A stretch of 64,000 bases of DNA from CAVTYH01 sp963738835 (GCA_963738835.1 CAVTYH010000002.1:124001-188000), one strand, 5' to 3'; positions 18,700-28,058 are shown, counted from the first letter of the stretch. Notes: a model not told the origin generated them from the sequence alone. Numbers and translations: made by a program.

Positions 18700-19997
18700 A
18701 TGACCGTTGCCGATCTTCCCATTTTGCGCTGGCTGACGGTTAATTATCGACCAGCGCAGGATGATCAGCAGTTCTTACCGCGGGCGCAAACGCAGTGCAT
18801 GGACGATGTGGAAGTAACCGTCGCCGTGCTAGACGCTGTTGAGAGTCGGCGATTTTTCGGCGTGCCGATGGCGCGGCGCGACATTCAGCCGGTATGGTTG
18901 AAAATTGCCAACCGCAGCCGCGCGGCGTTTCGCTTGAATTTGATGAGCATCGATCCGAATTATTTTTCGCCGCACGAAGCGGCCGCGGCCAATCATTTTT
19001 CCGCCGGCCGCAAGCTATTGGAATTTGGTTTCCTGTGGCTGGTCTTGCCGGTGCTGTTGCTGCCACTCCTCATTGTGCTGCCGCTCAAAATCATCGGCGC
19101 GCGGCGCGCCAACCGCAAGATGGATGCCTTCTACCAGGAGCACGCTTTTCGGCTGCGCCCATTTTGCCCGGCGCCGAAGCAGAAGGGTTTGTATTCACGC
19201 ACTTCGACGCCGGCAGCAAAGTAATTCATGTGCGGCTGCTCGGTTACGACGACGACAAAGAATTTCTGTTCAGCGTGCCGGTGCCGGGTTTAAAGGCCGA
19301 CTACTTACACAACGATTGTATCAATCGCTTCTCGGCCGATCAGCTAGTGGAGTGCGACATTCCGGAGCTCCGCCGGCGCATTGCCGCAGCCCCGCGGGCC
19401 ACGACCAACCGCAAAGCAACGCGGGAAGGAGACCCGGTGAATTTGGCCGTGGCCGGCGAGTTTTCCACCATCATCAGTGCTTTCGGCGCCCGCTGGGATG
19501 AAACGGAAACCATCACGTTGGCCACTTGTTGGAAAACGTTTCGCTCGTTTTTTTTGGGCTCGGAATATCGGTATTCTCCGGTCAGTCCATTGTATTTGTA
19601 TGGCCGGAGTCAAGATTTTGCGCTGCAACGAATTCGCAGTTCGATCAACGAACGTTTGCACCTGCGGCTGTGGGCCACGCCGCTGCGCTTTCAAGGCGTG
19701 CCGGTGTGGATTGGCCAAGTCAGCCGCGATATTGGGGTGCGCTTCACTTGGCGAACTTGGAATCTGACGACGCACCGCATCGACAGCGAAGTGGACGAAG
19801 CCCGCGATTACGTGGTCGAAGATTTGTTCCAGGCCGCCCGCATCGAAATCGCGGGCTACGTGGAAGGTGTTGGTGCCTGTGAGGCAACTTCGCCGCGCCA
19901 CAATCTGACGGGCGACCCCTATTTTACCGACGGCCGCCGCGCCGCCGTTTTGCTATCGCCCGCGCGCACCACGCCGAAGTTCATCGCTTGGACATAA
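18700..19997 (+). CDS. LssY C-terminal-domain membrane protein (one frameshift)
   Basis: The first frame covers residues 1-152 and includes a cytoplasmic or periplasmic beta region and one strongly hydrophobic helix pair (FGFLWLVLPVLLLPLLIVLPLKIIG). It shifts at about 19146-19149; one T restored in the TTTT run joins FYQEHAF to SAAPILPGAEAEGFVFTHFDAG and gives 432 residues. The C-terminal two-thirds matches the LssY_C domain (DPVNLAVAGEF, RYSPVSPLYLYGR, DFALQR.RSS..ER.HLRLW, VWIGQVSRDIG, HRIDSEVDEAR). LssY is named from a Legionella secretion locus, but the domain's activity is unknown. It stands alone. Confidence 0.72.
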
Positions 19998-20163
19998 AGC
20001 GCGAGCAAAATCAAAAACGGAATTCAGATTTTTGTCTTGAAAGATTCACAGGCCGGCTTGCTGTGGTTGGCAAATTCCCCCTCTTCATTCGGGTTGCGCA
20101 CGATGCCCGCATCGGCTACGATTGCCGGGCTAAGGAGGCCGCCTTGGAACGGCGCAGGGGTTC

Positions 20164-20424
20164 ATGGAAAATCCGATTCTCTCTCTTTCAGTTGGCGATG
20201 AAGTCGCCATTTTGCCCATTGGTGAGACCTCTAGCGCGGGGGTGCTGGAGATTTCGACGATCAGTTATGTCCGCTCGTACACAATCTTGTTGACCAATGG
20301 CAAACTCTATTCTCGCTGTGAGGGTCGCAGCCTGGTGACGAACGATTACATCACTCCCGCAACGGATGAACACCGACTGGCGCTGGCGAACAAACTTCCG
20401 CCAGGAGGGCCAGCCACGGAATAA
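20164..20424 (+). CDS. small hypothetical protein, beta-rich
   Basis: An 86-residue protein starting at the ATG at 20164 and preceded by a purine-rich run (GCAGGGG). It looks like a small SH3-like or beta-barrel fold: VGDEVAILPIGETSSAGVLEISTISYVRSYTILLTNGKLYSRCEGRSL. I do not recognise it. Its last 74 bases overlap, on the opposite strand, the 3' end of the matrixin-like gene, so one of the two ends may be misread. Confidence 0.5.
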   Translation: MENPILSLSVGDEVAILPIGETSSAGVLEISTISYVRSYTILLTNGKLYSRCEGRSLVTNDYITPATDEHRLALANKLPPGGPATE

Positions 20425-21157
20425 AGCCCAATGCCGCCAAGATTGTCGTGCTCGGTTCGGGAACTGACAGCGGTGTGACGGAACCCACGCCTGCTCCGTA
20501 GATTGCCTGGATGCCGGCAATGTCGTCTGGTTTCAACGATGCTCCCGTGCCGGGTCCATTGTAGCGCGTAAAGATGTAATACATGTTGGACGTTGGATCT
20601 TCTGACTCGTCTAACCCTAGCGAATGCCCCAGTTCGTGAATTGCAGCGCCTAGGACATCGGGAGTGGGGAGCGTACCTTGCTTCTGCCACGGATCGCCGT
20701 CGTCAAAAAATACATCGCCGGCCAGGTTTCCTGCAAATTCTGGCACCGGGTAATACGTTTCGGCTTTGATCATCGGTGGCTGGCCCGGAATGTCGGGACC
20801 GTTGATGTAAACATGGTTGAAGCGAATTTGCCCATACTGACCATCGGGATACACCGACATCGCTGCTGGCGGGCCGTGGTCCGGCACCTCGACAAAGTTC
20901 AAGGGCGCGACGCTAGCCCACAAGCCCAAGGCCTCTTCCACCGAGGCGCGAATCAGAGAAACCGACAGCGAAACGCCGTCGGGTCCTTTCAGGCCACCAT
21001 CCAGAAAATTGTTATAGCTATAAGTGATGGTGACAGCATCGCCCGGCGCCGCCTGGCCCCACTTATCACCCAGGTGAATCACGTACGCCTGCGCAGTGGC
21101 CTGACACAGGAAGATGCCGAGCGTCCAACACGTCAAATTTCGAAAGCAGGCAGTCAT
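20351..21157 (-). CDS. matrixin-like protease-fold protein with PEP-CTERM tail
   Basis: A 268-residue exported protein with a signal peptide (residues 1-24). The zinc-protease signature lies at H174-E-L-G-H178 in AAIHELGHSLGLDES. Matrixins read HExxHxxGxxH, and here the third ligand position (184) is Glu, so zinc binding may be altered. The expected methionine-turn region (NMYYIF) follows. A PEP-CTERM sorting signal begins at VPEPSTTILAALGF, with a hydrophobic segment after it. The usual basic cluster after the membrane segment is missing in this frame, yet the next frame offers WRKFVRQRQ just there, suggesting a shift near 20400. PEP-CTERM proteins are handled by an exosortase; none is in this window. 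Confidence 0.75.
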   Translation of the reverse strand: MTACFRNLTCWTLGIFLCQATAQAYVIHLGDKWGQAAPGDAVTITYSYNNFLDGGLKGPDGVSLSVSLIRASVEEALGLWASVAPLNFVEVPDHGPPAAMSVYPDGQYGQIRFNHVYINGPDIPGQPPMIKAETYYPVPEFAGNLAGDVFFDDGDPWQKQGTLPTPDVLGAAIHELGHSLGLDESEDPTSNMYYIFTRYNGPGTGASLKPDDIAGIQAIYGAGVGSVTPLSVPEPSTTILAALGFIPWLALLAEVCSPAPVGVHPLRE

Positions 21158-21435
21158 CGAGTATCAGTTTACTTGCAACTGCCTTGAGAATCCAAAAAGA
21201 TTTCTTTTTGCAACTCTATTGCATATGAATTTGAGTTGCTATAATCCGGCACAGCGGTAAAACACAATTTCCCACGGCTGGTCGCGGCTTGCCTGCGGTT
21301 GCAACTTCTTTTTGAAGCGCACCCCCTGCAAGTCAATCGCACGGCGGCGCGGCTGGCGCAGTGGCCTGTTACTAGACGCCGGACACCTGACGAGCCGGTG
21401 TTGTTCTGCCCGCTGCAAGGTTCGTCGGGTGCGGT

Positions 21436-21777
21436 CTAGGATTTCACTTTCACCGGACCATGATCGTCGCAGTGGTCGCCGTGCTGATGATGCAAATGAC
21501 CGTCAACCAGATAATCTACGTGGTTGCCATGCGGGACAGCTTCATGACCGCAGCCGGGGCCGTGCTTGTGCTTGGCATCGTGCCCCGTATTGCCGTTCAG
21601 TTTGTGGCAACCATCAGGATTCACCTTGGAGATTTCAATATTGTGTTCCTCAACTTTGCCACCCTCTTGATGACAAAGATGGCCTTCGTGCAAGTAGTCG
21701 GTATGGCCTGCATGCTCGATCGCAGTATGGCCGCATCCGGGTCCATGAGAATGGGTGTGCTTCGATTTGTCAGACAT
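21436..21777 (-). CDS. histidine-rich metal-binding protein, two internal repeats
   Basis: A 113-residue soluble protein with about one residue in five being His. Two repeats of the pattern HGPGCGH-x3-6-H-x2-H-x-DYL-x2-GHLxH (about residues 11-35 and 72-97) flank a linker. No signal peptide or membrane helix is seen. Similar His/Cys-rich proteins store or buffer nickel, zinc or copper in the cytoplasm. It is divergently transcribed from another His-rich gene with a 205-bp control region between them containing an inverted repeat, which suggests joint metal-dependent regulation. The metal cannot be named from sequence. Confidence 0.7.
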   Translation of the reverse strand: MSDKSKHTHSHGPGCGHTAIEHAGHTDYLHEGHLCHQEGGKVEEHNIEISKVNPDGCHKLNGNTGHDAKHKHGPGCGHEAVPHGNHVDYLVDGHLHHQHGDHCDDHGPVKVKS

Positions 21778-21942
21778 GGCAATATCCTTTTGAAAGGGAA
21801 CAACCCGGCCAGTTCGATCAGCATATCACCATTCAGCCAGTGCGAAAACGTACCAGCCTGTGTGCAAATTGAATACCTTATGGTCCATTAAGAACGAGGA
21901 AAATCAGTTGACTTGGCCTTCGATTTCCCATAGGCTAATTGC

Positions 21943-21956
21943 AATGCGTTTGCATT
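21943..21956. promoter_or_regulatory. inverted repeat AATGC-N4-GCATT, candidate Fur/Zur-family operator
   Basis: The perfect 5-bp arms lie 27 bp upstream of the His-rich membrane protein start and 166 bp from the divergent His-rich gene. The AATGN6CATT layout resembles Fur/Zur-type boxes. The assignment is inferred from position and symmetry only. Confidence 0.4.
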
Positions 21957-21982
21957 AGTCCACTAGTCCGCCCATTTGCCAC

Positions 21983-22351
21983 ATGTTCCAGCGATTCGCA
22001 GCTCGATTGACCTTGGTTTGCTACAGTGCCATTGCGCTGGGTGGGCAAGGGTTACACCTGCTGCAGCACCATCACGAACATGACGACGGCGACGATCATT
22101 TGCCGGCTGTGGTTGTCACCACCGAGGGCATCCCGCAGGTTGTTGTCAGTCACTCGCATGATGAGTGCGATCACGATAGCGAACACTGTGCGGTTTGCCA
22201 GCATCATTCGTTAGGTCAACTCTTTGTCGCTACGCCGCCGGCAGAAGTCGTGCTGGACGTGTGCGAACTTTTCTCGACGCCGGCGCCGGAAACCGTGGTT
22301 TGCCCGGCGCTCTTCTCTCCGGCTCAGCCCCGCGCGCCACCGATTGCTTAG
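21983..22351 (+). CDS. membrane-anchored histidine/acid-rich protein
   Basis: A 122-residue protein with an N-terminal hydrophobic segment (RLTLVCYSAIALGGQGLHLL), followed by clusters HHHEHDDGDDH (about 29-39) and SHSHDECDHDSEHCAVCQHH (about 57-76), which carry a CxxC pair. The C-terminal third is Pro/Val-rich and may contain a second weak hydrophobic stretch. The pattern is like DUF2946-type and other exported metal-binding proteins. It is divergent from a cytoplasmic His-rich gene and probably works in the same metal-handling response. The start is the ATG at 21983; there is no strong ribosome binding site. Confidence 0.65.
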   Translation: MFQRFAARLTLVCYSAIALGGQGLHLLQHHHEHDDGDDHLPAVVVTTEGIPQVVVSHSHDECDHDSEHCAVCQHHSLGQLFVATPPAEVVLDVCELFSTPAPETVVCPALFSPAQPRAPPIA

Positions 22352-22464
22352 TGAGCAATCGTTCTTAATTGCGCAAGTGATTCGCTTCGTGGGTAGTTCG
22401 CTGCGCTGCGTTTTGCGTTGCGCTAAGCCGTAAGTGGGTGCCTATTTCATTCGAGGATGCGTGC

Positions 22465-23157
22465 ATGTTTGCGCGTCGGCGTGGTTTCACGTTGGTTGAA
22501 CTGTTGGTGGTGATTGCCATCATCGGCGCACTAATTGCACTGCTGTTGCCTGCCATTCAGTCAGCTCGCGAGGCATCGCGGCGGATGAAATGTGCCAGCA
22601 ACATGCGGCAAGTTGGTTTGGCGTTGCGGCAATACTGCGATACGCATCATGGCTTGTGGCCATTGACGACGCACACGGTTGACGCGGACTTAACGACCGG
22701 CCTGTACACATCGGCGTGGATTTACACGATTGCATCGTACATGGAAGACGTGGATGCAATCCGCATATGTCCCGACGATCCGCATGGCGATACTCGAATG
22801 GCGGCAAAAATGACCAGTTACGCTTTGAACGGTTATTTGGCCCCCGATGGACTGCCGCCGTTTCCGAATGCCCACAAGCTGAAGGAAACGTCGAAGACGA
22901 TTGTGATGTTCGAGTTGTCGGACACCTATGATGTGCAACTAACGAACGACCATACACATCCGTGGAACTGGTTCAGCAATCCGAACATCGCGGCGGGGAC
23001 GGTATTCGACGCGATCAAGGGCGAGGTAACAGTCGATCGGCATGGCGATACAGCGAACTATTTGTACGCCGATGGCCACGTTGACGGGATCAGCTCATCG
23101 CAGATTTACACGTGGGCGACGAAGCCCTTTAATTTCGCGCTGCCGCCGGGAAATTAA
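22465..23157 (+). CDS. DUF1559-type pseudopilin-like protein
   Basis: A 230-residue protein starting MFARRRGFTLVELLVVIAIIGALIALLLPAIQSAREASRR, the prepilin-type cleavage/methylation motif (cleaved after Gly7) and helix, then a globular domain ending in the YADGHVDGIS motif (H-x9-DG type). It would be processed by a prepilin peptidase and assembled into, or secreted through, a type II-like machine. Planctomycete genomes hold tens of such proteins of unknown role. The ATG at 22465 gives the correct short basic leader; an upstream in-frame start at 22438 would lengthen it unnaturally. Next downstream is a PEP-CTERM protein. Confidence 0.82.
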   Translation: MFARRRGFTLVELLVVIAIIGALIALLLPAIQSAREASRRMKCASNMRQVGLALRQYCDTHHGLWPLTTHTVDADLTTGLYTSAWIYTIASYMEDVDAIRICPDDPHGDTRMAAKMTSYALNGYLAPDGLPPFPNAHKLKETSKTIVMFELSDTYDVQLTNDHTHPWNWFSNPNIAAGTVFDAIKGEVTVDRHGDTANYLYADGHVDGISSSQIYTWATKPFNFALPPGN

Positions 23158-23226
23158 CTTCGGCGGTTGGTGGTTTTATTTTATTCATTCCAATTTGAAC
23201 AACTAAGATCCGAGGGAACATTACTC

Positions 23227-24051
23227 ATGCGATTATTTTGGATATCAGTATTTGTTGGGACCGTAAGTATTCTTAACACGACTATTGCGGCCCGCGCGGA
23301 TTTTGATCTTTCGCCGACGTGGTCTGGCCTGCCTGGCCAGCCGATCGTGACGGACGGCTTCAGCGACGACACCGACACGTTTACTCCCCCAATGCGGGTT
23401 TTCAATTTTGCGTTCGACGATCCTTCGACTCCAAACGTGACTGGCGATCCAGGTATCCATGCGCTGGCGGTTGGCAGCAGCGCATTACCAGCAGGGAGCG
23501 GGTTGCCCAATGGCGGTCAGTTGACGTTTGATATTCTCAGCAATTTGCAAATATGGAATGGGTCGAGCTATAGCCCGGCACCCGCCGGCGTAACTCTAAG
23601 TTTGATCTCGCAGCGCGATCCGAATCTGATGGTGCCGACGGTGACAACGGGCGCTCAGCCGTTCGTGATTGCCACCGTTGGCGGGGTGTTCGATGGCACA
23701 ACCTGGTCCACTGGCGATCAGGGCTTACACGAGCACCTGACCTCGGTGCTCAACGGACCTGGCGGATCCGATCCAACGGATGGCATTTATCTGTTCGAAA
23801 TGGATTTGCGAATGGCGAATAATGCCAATGTCGGCACATCGCTGCCGTATCTCGTGATCTACGATCATCAGGCAATTCGATTCGATCCCACGTACGATCC
23901 GGACACCGATCCGACCCTGCAGGGGGCGATTAGTTACGCGCAAACATTGGTGCCGGAGCCATCTGCTTTGGTTTTGGCGGGCTTGGGCGGGGCGTTAGCT
24001 CTAATCGCAAGATTTCGACGACGCCTCGTCGGACTTTGCTGCATGGCGTAA
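23227..24051 (+). CDS. PEP-CTERM protein, paralog of the next gene
   Basis: A 274-residue exported protein: signal peptide (MRLFWISVFVGTVSILNTTIAARA), a beta-rich body with LQIWNGSSYSPAPAGVTLSLIS and GLHEHLTSVLNGPGGSDPTDGIYLFEM, and a C-terminal sorting signal VPEPSALVLAGLGGALALIARFRRRLVG (PEP motif, helix, basic cluster). The start at 23227 is preceded by GAGGGA. The body shares its segments with the downstream gene at 24165, so the two are tandem paralogs; the function of the body domain is not known to me. Confidence 0.75.
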   Translation: MRLFWISVFVGTVSILNTTIAARADFDLSPTWSGLPGQPIVTDGFSDDTDTFTPPMRVFNFAFDDPSTPNVTGDPGIHALAVGSSALPAGSGLPNGGQLTFDILSNLQIWNGSSYSPAPAGVTLSLISQRDPNLMVPTVTTGAQPFVIATVGGVFDGTTWSTGDQGLHEHLTSVLNGPGGSDPTDGIYLFEMDLRMANNANVGTSLPYLVIYDHQAIRFDPTYDPDTDPTLQGAISYAQTLVPEPSALVLAGLGGALALIARFRRRLVGLCCMA

Positions 24052-24164
24052 TAAACCGAGAGGAACAGTTCTGCAATTCGATTGTGCCCAAGCAACGGAG
24101 CGTCGCATACTCTGCATCGCCCCGTTGCCAGCGATTCGTTTTTCAGAAGTGGAGGAAAGATTAT

Positions 24165-25220
24165 ATGCGTTTGAAGTTGCCGAGTTATTCTCTTGCGCTG
24201 GTTGTTCTGATTTGGACGACGGCGGCGCTAGCGGTTGATGACATTTCGCCCCGCGTCCAGTCAGGACAGCTTACTACCTATGGCTTTGACGACAACGGCG
24301 CGGCCGGCACTCAGATGTCTGCCAATATACAACGAGTGTTCCCGTATTTTTTTGGTGATGTCGGCAGTTCCAGTCCGTATTCCACTAGCAACCCAGGCAC
24401 GAATGCGGCCGGCACATCGAGCGGATATCCTCCCAGCAATTTACCTCCGCCGAGCGCACCGCCGTCGGGAACCCCCAAGTATGTTGCCTTCGACGTCTTG
24501 GGCGACGTGCAATATTGGAACGGTACAGATTTTGGTCCGGTGCCGGCTGGAGAATCGCTAACCTTTTCGATCGTCGGGACGGGGAAATCGCTAACGGTTG
24601 GCACGGTGGGACAGGCTTCATATCCGCAATTTGGTTTTACCATTCAAAACATTGCGGCCGACGGGTCGATGCACAAACACATGACAACCGTCCTCAATCC
24701 CGGCACGAATTCGACGCCCGCCGATGGTATTTATTTGGTTGCCATGCGTGACAAAGTGCTGCTCTCTGATCAGCAAACGCTTTATCCCGGCATCGCTCCT
24801 TCCCTGCCTTTTTTTGCGTTGTTCGATGCCAACGCGAATAACGACATCACTTCCGCAACCTATACTGCGGCCCAAAACTGGGTGCAAACGAACCTGGTGC
24901 CATTTGGCGATTTCAACCGCGATCACCAAGTCACGAACGACGACATTCCAGCGATGCTGTCTGCACTGACCGATTTGAACGCCTACAAAGCTGCCAATCA
25001 TCTCACGGATTTCGATTTGACGGTATTTGGCGACATCAACGGCGATGGGAAAGTTGACAACTTCGACATTCAGGCCATGCTCGACTACATGACCAGCGCA
25101 AGCGGCGGCGGAATGCAAGTGGTTCCGGAACCGGCGTCGGTGTCCCTTCTGTTGGCCGCTACGATAGCGATTATTTTCGGGCGGACATTACGGCGAACGG
25201 GCCATTTCGCCCCGGTGTAA
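24165..25220 (+). CDS. PEP-CTERM protein with type I dockerin repeat
   Basis: A 351-residue exported protein with an excellent GGAGGAAAG ribosome binding site. Signal peptide 1-23; body domain paralogous to the preceding gene (VQYWNGTDFGPVPAGESLTFS, SMHKHMTTVLNPGTNSTPADGIYLVAM); then two dockerin-like calcium loops, DFNRDHQVTNDDI (about residue 248) and DINGDGKVDNFDI (about 291); then VPEPASVSLLLAATIAIIFGRTLRR, the PEP-CTERM signal. Dockerins normally dock to cohesins, but in planctomycetes dockerin-like repeats often occur without known cohesins. The dockerin insertion is the main difference from the upstream paralog. Confidence 0.8.
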   Translation: MRLKLPSYSLALVVLIWTTAALAVDDISPRVQSGQLTTYGFDDNGAAGTQMSANIQRVFPYFFGDVGSSSPYSTSNPGTNAAGTSSGYPPSNLPPPSAPPSGTPKYVAFDVLGDVQYWNGTDFGPVPAGESLTFSIVGTGKSLTVGTVGQASYPQFGFTIQNIAADGSMHKHMTTVLNPGTNSTPADGIYLVAMRDKVLLSDQQTLYPGIAPSLPFFALFDANANNDITSATYTAAQNWVQTNLVPFGDFNRDHQVTNDDIPAMLSALTDLNAYKAANHLTDFDLTVFGDINGDGKVDNFDIQAMLDYMTSASGGGMQVVPEPASVSLLLAATIAIIFGRTLRRTGHFAPV

Positions 25221-25294
25221 TTACCACGGGTCGGATGATATGATTGCAGCTCTTCGGAATACCGATTTCCTCCTGACGACGAGCTGCACAAACA

Positions 25295-26037
25295 ATGCTG
25301 TCCCCCGTTGCCATTGTGATGGCCGCCGGTAAAGGCACGCGGATGAAATCCGACTTGCCGAAGGTGCTGTTTCCTGTCGGCGGGCGGCCGATGATCGAGT
25401 ATGTGTTGGAGACGCTGCGCGAGTTGGCGTGCAGCGCACGGTGGTCGTGGTGGGTTATCGGGCCGACTTGGTGCGCGAAAAATTCGCGCATTGGCCGGGC
25501 GTGGAGTTTGTCGAACAATCGCCGCAGTTGGGCACCGGGCATGCCGTCATGGTTTGCCGGCCGGCGCTGGCAAATTATGTCGGCCAAATTCTGATTCTCA
25601 CGGGCGATTCGCCACTGGTGCAGCCGACCAGCTTGCGGGCCATGTTTGACGATTTCGAGCGGACCCTGCCGGCCTGTCTGATGGGTACGGCCCAGAAAGA
25701 GAACCCGGCCGGCTTGGGACGTGTCGTGCGCGAAGCGGCTGGCAACTTTCTGGCGATCATTGAGGAAAAAGATGCTACGCCAGAGCAAAAGGCCGTTCGC
25801 GAAGTTAATATGAGTTATTACCTGTTCGACAGCCGCCAGTTATGGCACGCGCTCGATCAAATAAAAAACGATAACAAGCAAGGGGAGTACTACATCACCG
25901 ACTGCCCTGGTATCCTGAAAGCCGAAGGCAAGGACGTGCGGGCTTTGTGTACCCTGGCCCCGTGCGAAACGCTGAGCGTGAACACGCTTGAGGAACTAGG
26001 CCAGGTGGAAGCGGAGTTGGTGAAGCAAAAACGATAA
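25295..26037 (+). CDS. glmU: GlmU-type UDP-N-acetylglucosamine pyrophosphorylase domain (one frameshift)
   Basis: A 247-residue nucleotidyltransferase with the signature VAIVMAAGKGTRMKSDLPKVLFPVGG (about residues 5-30), GTGHAVM, ILILTGDSPL and EVNMSYYLFD. It would make UDP-GlcNAc from GlcNAc-1-phosphate and UTP. The frame breaks at about 25426, where one G restored in TTGG joins LRELG to VQRTVVVVGYRAD. The left-handed beta-helix acetyltransferase half of bifunctional GlmU is absent, so acetylation must be done elsewhere. The gene is followed 55 bp later by prs, the classic glmU-prs order. The start at 25295 puts the nucleotide-binding motif at residue 5. Confidence 0.85.
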
Positions 26038-26092
26038 ACGTCGGGCAAAGCCCGACCGCTACGCGGGCCACAGATCACAGACCACTGCTTCC

Positions 26093-27037
26093 ATGAACGA
26101 TCTCAAAATCTTCAGCGGCCGTGCGAATCCGGATTTGGCCCGGAAGATTTGTGAGTATTTGGGCCTCTCGGCAGGCAAGATCACGATCGGCAATTTTCCC
26201 GACGGCGAAATTTCTTGCAAGATCGATGAAGACGTGCGCGGCCGCGATGTGTTCATCGTCCAACCCACCTGCCCGCCGGTGAACGAGAATTTGATGGAGC
26301 TGCTGATCATGATCGACAGCTTCATCCGCGCCAGCGCTTATCGGGTGACGGCGGTGCTGCCGTATTTTGGTTACGCGCGGCAAGATCGCAAAGACGCGGG
26401 CCGCGTGCCGATTACGGCGAAGTTGGTGGCCAACATCATCACCCGGGCCGGCACCGATCGCGTGCTGGCGATGGATTTGCACGCCGCCCAATTGCAGGGC
26501 TTCTTTGATGTGCCGGTCGATCACTTGTACGCTGCTCCGGTGTTGAACGAGCACTTCAACGCGCAGGGCTTCAAAAAAGACGACCTCGTGGTGGTCAGCG
26601 CCGATGAAGGTGGCATCAAGCGCGCACTGGGACACGCCAGCCGCATTGGCGCGCCGCTGGCTATAGTCGATAAGCGCCGCATCAGTGCGGAATCGACGAA
26701 GCAAGAAAACATTATCGGTGCGTCGGTGAAAGGCAAAATCGTGCTGATGTTCGACGACATGATTAGCACGGCCAGCAGCATTTGCGGCGCGGCAAGGGTG
26801 CTGAAAGAAAACGGTGCTCGGGCGATTCACGTCGGCGCGACCCACGGCGTGCTGGTTGGCCCGGCCATCGATCGGCTCACCTCGGCCCCGATCGACAGCG
26901 TGGTCATCACCGACACCATTCCGCTGAAGGCCCAGCAGATGCTGCCGAAAATCAAAGTCCTGTCCGTGGCGGCGCTGTTGGGCCAGGCCATCAAGCGCAT
27001 TCACCGTAATGAGTCGGTGAGTATGCTGTTTGTGTGA
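26093..27037 (+). CDS. prs: ribose-phosphate pyrophosphokinase (PRPP synthetase)
   Basis: A 314-residue class I PRPP synthetase, which makes phosphoribosyl pyrophosphate from ribose-5-phosphate and ATP for nucleotide, His and Trp synthesis. Visible motifs: KIFSGRANPDLARKI at the start; YARQDRKDAGRVPITAKLVAN (flexible loop near residue 95-115); VLAMDLHAAQLQGFF; VVVSADEGG; and the PRPP loop VLMFDDMISTASSI, where the usual D(D)xxDTxG appears as DDMISTAS. Length is normal. It follows a glmU-type gene and is likely cotranscribed with it. Confidence 0.93.
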   Translation: MNDLKIFSGRANPDLARKICEYLGLSAGKITIGNFPDGEISCKIDEDVRGRDVFIVQPTCPPVNENLMELLIMIDSFIRASAYRVTAVLPYFGYARQDRKDAGRVPITAKLVANIITRAGTDRVLAMDLHAAQLQGFFDVPVDHLYAAPVLNEHFNAQGFKKDDLVVVSADEGGIKRALGHASRIGAPLAIVDKRRISAESTKQENIIGASVKGKIVLMFDDMISTASSICGAARVLKENGARAIHVGATHGVLVGPAIDRLTSAPIDSVVITDTIPLKAQQMLPKIKVLSVAALLGQAIKRIHRNESVSMLFV

Positions 27038-27281
27038 TTTGTCCGTTGTCAATTTGTCCGTCACCCGTTGGATACAGCTACCCCACCCACCATCCATTGG
27101 ATAAAACCGCGACCGGTGGTCGCGCTTTCGGGCCATTTGCATGGGCACCTAAGTCGGAGCTAACCCAACCTGAAAATGACAACGGACCACGGACGACTAA
27201 CCGATAAGTTGACTTTCGCTCGATTTCCGGCTTAGATTGGCATTCAGGCGCTGGCACATCAAAACGAACGCGGAGGCTAGC

Positions 27282-28048
27282 ATGTCGATTGTGACGCGGA
27301 ACACATTGCTGTTGGTAATCGCGCTCGGTCTGTTGAGCGCCGAGGCGGCACGGGCGCAATACGGCGTGCCGAGCATTCCTGGCCGCAAAAGCAAATCGGC
27401 GGCCGCAAATTCTCGCGTACCCGCCAATCTCAAGATTCCATTTCAAGGCACCGGCACGATTGAAGCCGTGGCCCCCGGCGGCATGCAGGTTACTGCGGCG
27501 GGCGCTGTCTGGCTCGTGAAGTTCGACAAGAATTGCAAAATCGAAGTCACCGGCAGTGCCGATCCCAGTTTTCTGCGGTCGGGCTTGCTGGTTCGGTTTA
27601 CTGCCGATGTCGACAAAAAGGGAAAAGCGACCGCGCTCTTGAACGAGCTGGAAATCGTTTCGCCGCAAAACGCCATGGTGTTTGCTCGGCGCGAGCTGCC
27701 GCCGCGGCCAAGGGTGCTGCCGCACCCGGCGAAGATGCCGAGATGCCTGAAGTCACCGGCATGGTGGCGAGAATTTCTGCCGTCAAGAATAACGAACTGA
27801 CTTTGGAAACCGGCAACGGCGCTATCCGAGCCACACTGGGTCCGAATCCGGCCATCAAAGTGAACGCCAACGATTACAGCCTGGCGCAACAGGGAGACAA
27901 AGTCGACGTGAAAGGTTGGTATATCCAGCCCCCCGACGCGATGGCCCAGGATGTGAAGATTACGCTGACGAGTCCGCTGGGCGGGACGAAAAAGTCAGCG
28001 GCCAAACCCGCTGCCGCGGCGTCCGCAAAAGACACCGCTGCCAAGTGA
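27282..28048 (+). CDS. secreted OB-fold-like protein (one frameshift)
   Basis: A 255-residue protein after correcting one missing base at about 27688-27694. The ribosome binding site CGGAGG is nine bases before the ATG. A signal peptide (residues 1-25, ...AARAQ) is followed by two similar beta-rich segments: GTGTIEAVAPGGMQVTAAGAVWLVKFD and VTGMVARISAVKNNELTLETGNGAIRATLGPNPAIKV, each ending with a statement about offset or ionic values (KGKATALLNELEIVS; GDKVDVKGWYIQPP). This internal duplication suggests two small barrel domains. The family is common in planctomycetes but has no assigned function. The Ala/Lys-rich tail is probably disordered. Confidence 0.62.
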
Positions 28049-28058
28049 ATGGCAGCGT

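Noticed and set aside
21219..21245. TTGCAT and TATAAT as a promoter pair
   Set aside because: The spacer is only 15 bases and no gene follows on the plus strand for 700 bp.
26075..27148. 357-codon open frame on the minus strand
   Set aside because: It covers prs in antisense and has no likeness to known proteins.
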